From assembly GCA_015956445.1 (NCBI GenBank), contig WIUZ02000014.1, positions 558,001 through 622,000 on the forward strand: a stretch of 64,000 nt of DNA, given 5' to 3'. The notes beneath the pieces are model-generated. The model was not told the origin of the DNA. It made no database searches and was given only the letters and a program-made list of their open reading frames with translations. Numbering within the stretch: position 1 is the first letter of the stretch; every line of letters begins with the position of its first letter. Source of the DNA: Thelephora terrestris (lineage: Eukaryota > Basidiomycota > Agaricomycetes > Thelephorales > Thelephoraceae). Positions 61,615 to 64,000 of the stretch are shown one piece after another. Made by a program: the position numbers and the translations under genes.

Positions 61615-63510
61615 CGCAGTCGATGAAGTTCAGCCGGACTGCCGTAGGGTTATCACGCAGAAAGACGTCGATTTTGGGTGTCGTCAACCCCAAAGTCCCC
61701 GATCAGTCCTATGGGCGCTTACTTACGTGACCCGCAAGAGGATCGTGTTTATCGTGTCCGCTACCCACGATGGATATCATTTCTTGGAAAACAAATGCCA
61801 CTACAGGGGGCTTGGTCGAAACTTTGATGCAAGGTTCGCCGGGACAATACACTTAAGGTTATGATTTGATTACCTTCAAAAAAGCAATTGCACTCGAAGA
61901 TTTTGACAGAATTCTACTAGTCTCTCTGACTACATACTTGTAGAGTGACCACGCCTGTAACCATGTCTACAAAAGTCATCATGCTCGTCGCATCGCTGTA
62001 GTAACAGTACCTCGCAGCAACAAACCATCGGCGATACCGGGAGTGTGTGACGCACAGGGGACAACTCCACTTGGGCAAGTTGGAAGGGCCGTTCGTGGAT
62101 TCCATTATTCAAAGACGGTGATGCAACAGGTTTGGGCACTTGGCTTCCTGGTTGGGTGATGTTCTAAGGGTAAATCATTGCACTGAGAGAATGATCAAAT
62201 CGTAGATCGTTTGGTCGATGGCAGTCACTGGTGCAACGCTTGGTATATCTATCTGGGTCCGAAGTGCTTGGAGCTGCATGCAAGGCGTAGAGGCGTAGAA
62301 AAAACACAACGTGTGCAGGTGGTAAACAATTACATAGTTCCATAGGCTTCTTCTCTCCCGCTATCAACAAGCACTCATTTGAGGGGGCCACCCCTGACCT
62401 TGGTCTGTTTCCCTCCGCGGTTACCATATATCGCAGCCTCAGTATAGTCCCTAGGCCACCGCATGAGGCGGGTCGAGTGAGTTGGCAATATTCGTAGCCC
62501 GTGCCTCGAAATTCACGTCCCTGTACAATGTAACGTTTTGTGGACTATGAAAACCGTAACCATACTTAACCCTAGAAAGTGCTGCACGGGTCCCTTGCCG
62601 CGTACCACCTGGAAACGGTAGCGTCACAGAAGCTGGGCAGAAAAGCAAACCCATACGGTGGCGGGAAATCCAGCGTCGAACATGCCAAGGATAGAGCACA
62701 CACTTTGCGAGACGGAGGACCACAAGACCGCTAGAGATGATGTCGATGGACCTAAGGGCATCGAGTAGCCTGGTGTCACGGATCAGCTTCAAAACGGTGG
62801 AGAATGCACGAAATATTCGCGTTGGTCCAGATCGGAATGATACTTCATAGTACGATCGACATTTGGAACATTCTTCTCCGTTGGCGACCTTCAAGAGTCA
62901 TTCTGAAACCTGAAACCGAAAGCCTAACGTGCCTGGTCCAGGTGTAACACAACATCTTTTCCACCGGCGAACCTCTAGAAACACTGAACACCTCTCTCGG
63001 CACGGATTATTGTTCCACCCGCTTCAGTGTACCATATTCTGCGTCAGGACAACTGGCCTTGGAGTTTCCCGCGTGGCCGGCTCAATCTTTGAAAATGACC
63101 TCTGCACTCGCCAAAACGTCCGACAATCGTGGCGAAAGCCCTTTCACCGCGCAGTTTCTGACGCAGAATTGATAACACGGGAGGTCGTTCCGTTAGAGTG
63201 CCCGTTCGTTCACGTATGTGCTATTCGGCAAGTGAGCCCAAGAATCTGAGAGCCCTTGATTTCGAACGCAATCCAGTGGCGCGATTCCAGAAGTGTCTGA
63301 GAACACGGATCTCTTGTATTAAGTCACAAAGGTACACCTTACCCCCTCCCTGCTGATATTCACATTCCCTACCGCGATGAAACCTCCCTCAACGCCAGCG
63401 GCCACGCTAAGTTGGTGAGCTGCGCGTTTAAATGTCGAGTTCGTGGGGGCCAGAGAGGTGAACTGGTTGCTTTTCGGGGAAAGAACGGTTCCCAAAGGCA
63501 TGTACGTGAC
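61615..63510. other. Intergenic, 5' of VPS26 and 3' of YIPF-like gene
   Basis: About 1.9 kb. ORFs (62451-62894 minus, 63412-63783 plus) are not supported; the latter lies antisense to the YIPF-like exons. Confidence 0.5.
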
Positions 63511-64000
63511 TTAGAAAAACATGGCCGCGGGTGTGTCGACCGATCCAGGGTCCGAAGGAGATGGGATGGGGTCTGGTGTGCCGACCTTGACAACGTAGTA
63601 GCTGAAGAACATCACTTTGAAGAGGAAGGCGACGACTATGTGGAAGAGGGCGATTGGGATGATGAATACCCTGCTCACACGCGAGTCCGCCTAGCGAAGA
63701 ATTCAATGAGATGCTACCCAAGACGTAGACGGTGCTCTGAAAGCTTACCGTTTGGAGAATGGGGTACACGTTTGCACAGATAAAGTACCCAGATATGGCG
63801 AAGCCCACTCCTGTGAGTGCCCACCTCAATATTGTGAACGGCGCAATACAGATAAGCTAGATGATCGAGGGTGATCCATCAAGTGCACGATGATAGAAAT
63901 GAGATGGACTGCAACGGACCGACACCGGTATCCAGACGAATTGCCCGTACCCCCACACAGCGATAGCCTCGATCAGACTCCATTCTCCCAACCCATAATA
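63511..64000 (-). CDS. Yip1-domain (YIPF1/2-like) Golgi membrane protein, 5' end cut
   Basis: Three exons are visible: window edge 64000-63926, 63856-63749 and 63690-63511. Joined they read GEWSLIEAIAVWGYGQFVWI, then PFTILRWALTGVGFAISGYF and NVYPILQT, then SRVFIIPIALFHIVVAFLFK and FFSYYVV, and end at TAA after a Pro/Ser tail. This is the C-terminal half of a Yip1 domain with its closely spaced membrane helices; the GYGQ/W.P and YP-L motifs fit the YIPF1/YIPF2 group. These proteins bind Rab GTPases and cycle between ER and Golgi. Introns are 69 and 58 nt. The N-terminal cytosolic part and first helices lie beyond the window. Confidence 0.75.

Noticed and set aside
63412-63783. Plus-strand 123-codon ORF with acidic stretches
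   Set aside because: Lies directly antisense to the YIPF-like exons, which show real splice sites and membrane helices.

Overview
This is nuclear DNA of a filamentous basidiomycete, most likely an agaricomycete. Nearly all genes are cut by 42-70 nt GT-AG introns, several with CTAAC- or CTGAC-type branch sites. The gene set includes a Clp1-type sexual-development protein, a CMT1/GT69 mannosyltransferase, TKL-like kinases of the kind expanded in mushroom-forming fungi, and an agaricomycete repeat-type gene family. No rRNA, tRNA or CRISPR array was recognised. All exon models below were read by eye from frame continuity, splice signals and family knowledge. No search was run.

Layout. 1-2.6 kb: left-truncated gene for a two-kinase protein. 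3.1-8.1 kb: accessory block with a mobile-element-like gene broken by one in-frame TAG, a purine-rich spacer and a ubiquitin-protease-like ORF lacking its cysteine box. 9-18.3 kb: housekeeping block, BRO1(-)/MIC12(+) head to head, then ATG1(-)/PBDC1(+) head to head. 20-27.2 kb: F-box protein(+), Clp1-like(-), PHO13(-), CMT1-like(+). 28.3-31.7 kb: second, complete copy of the two-kinase gene, in direct orientation about 29 kb from the first. 33.7-35.2 kb: GNAT acetyltransferase(+) with a 406-nt intron that lacks AG for about 400 nt. 36.6-54.8 kb: gene-poor tract with homopolymer runs and short tandem repeats, in which only a bZIP transcription factor is clear. 54.8-64 kb: minus-strand run of SOF1/DCAF13, a multi-pass membrane protein, VPS26 and a right-truncated YIPF-type Golgi membrane protein.

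Functions cluster around membrane traffic and autophagy (BRO1, ATG1, VPS26, YIPF), but there is no operon logic; the genes look independent apart from divergent promoters of about 200-300 bp.

The most striking signals are: (1) a duplicated gene whose first kinase domain lacks the catalytic Asp (HGN, DYG) and is joined through a 54-nt in-frame intron to a second, intact kinase domain, a JAK-like pseudokinase-kinase order; (2) loss of the DFG aspartate (to EFG) in the left copy only; (3) a GC-AG intron in the right copy where the left copy has GT-AG; (4) the AG-free intron in the GNAT gene.
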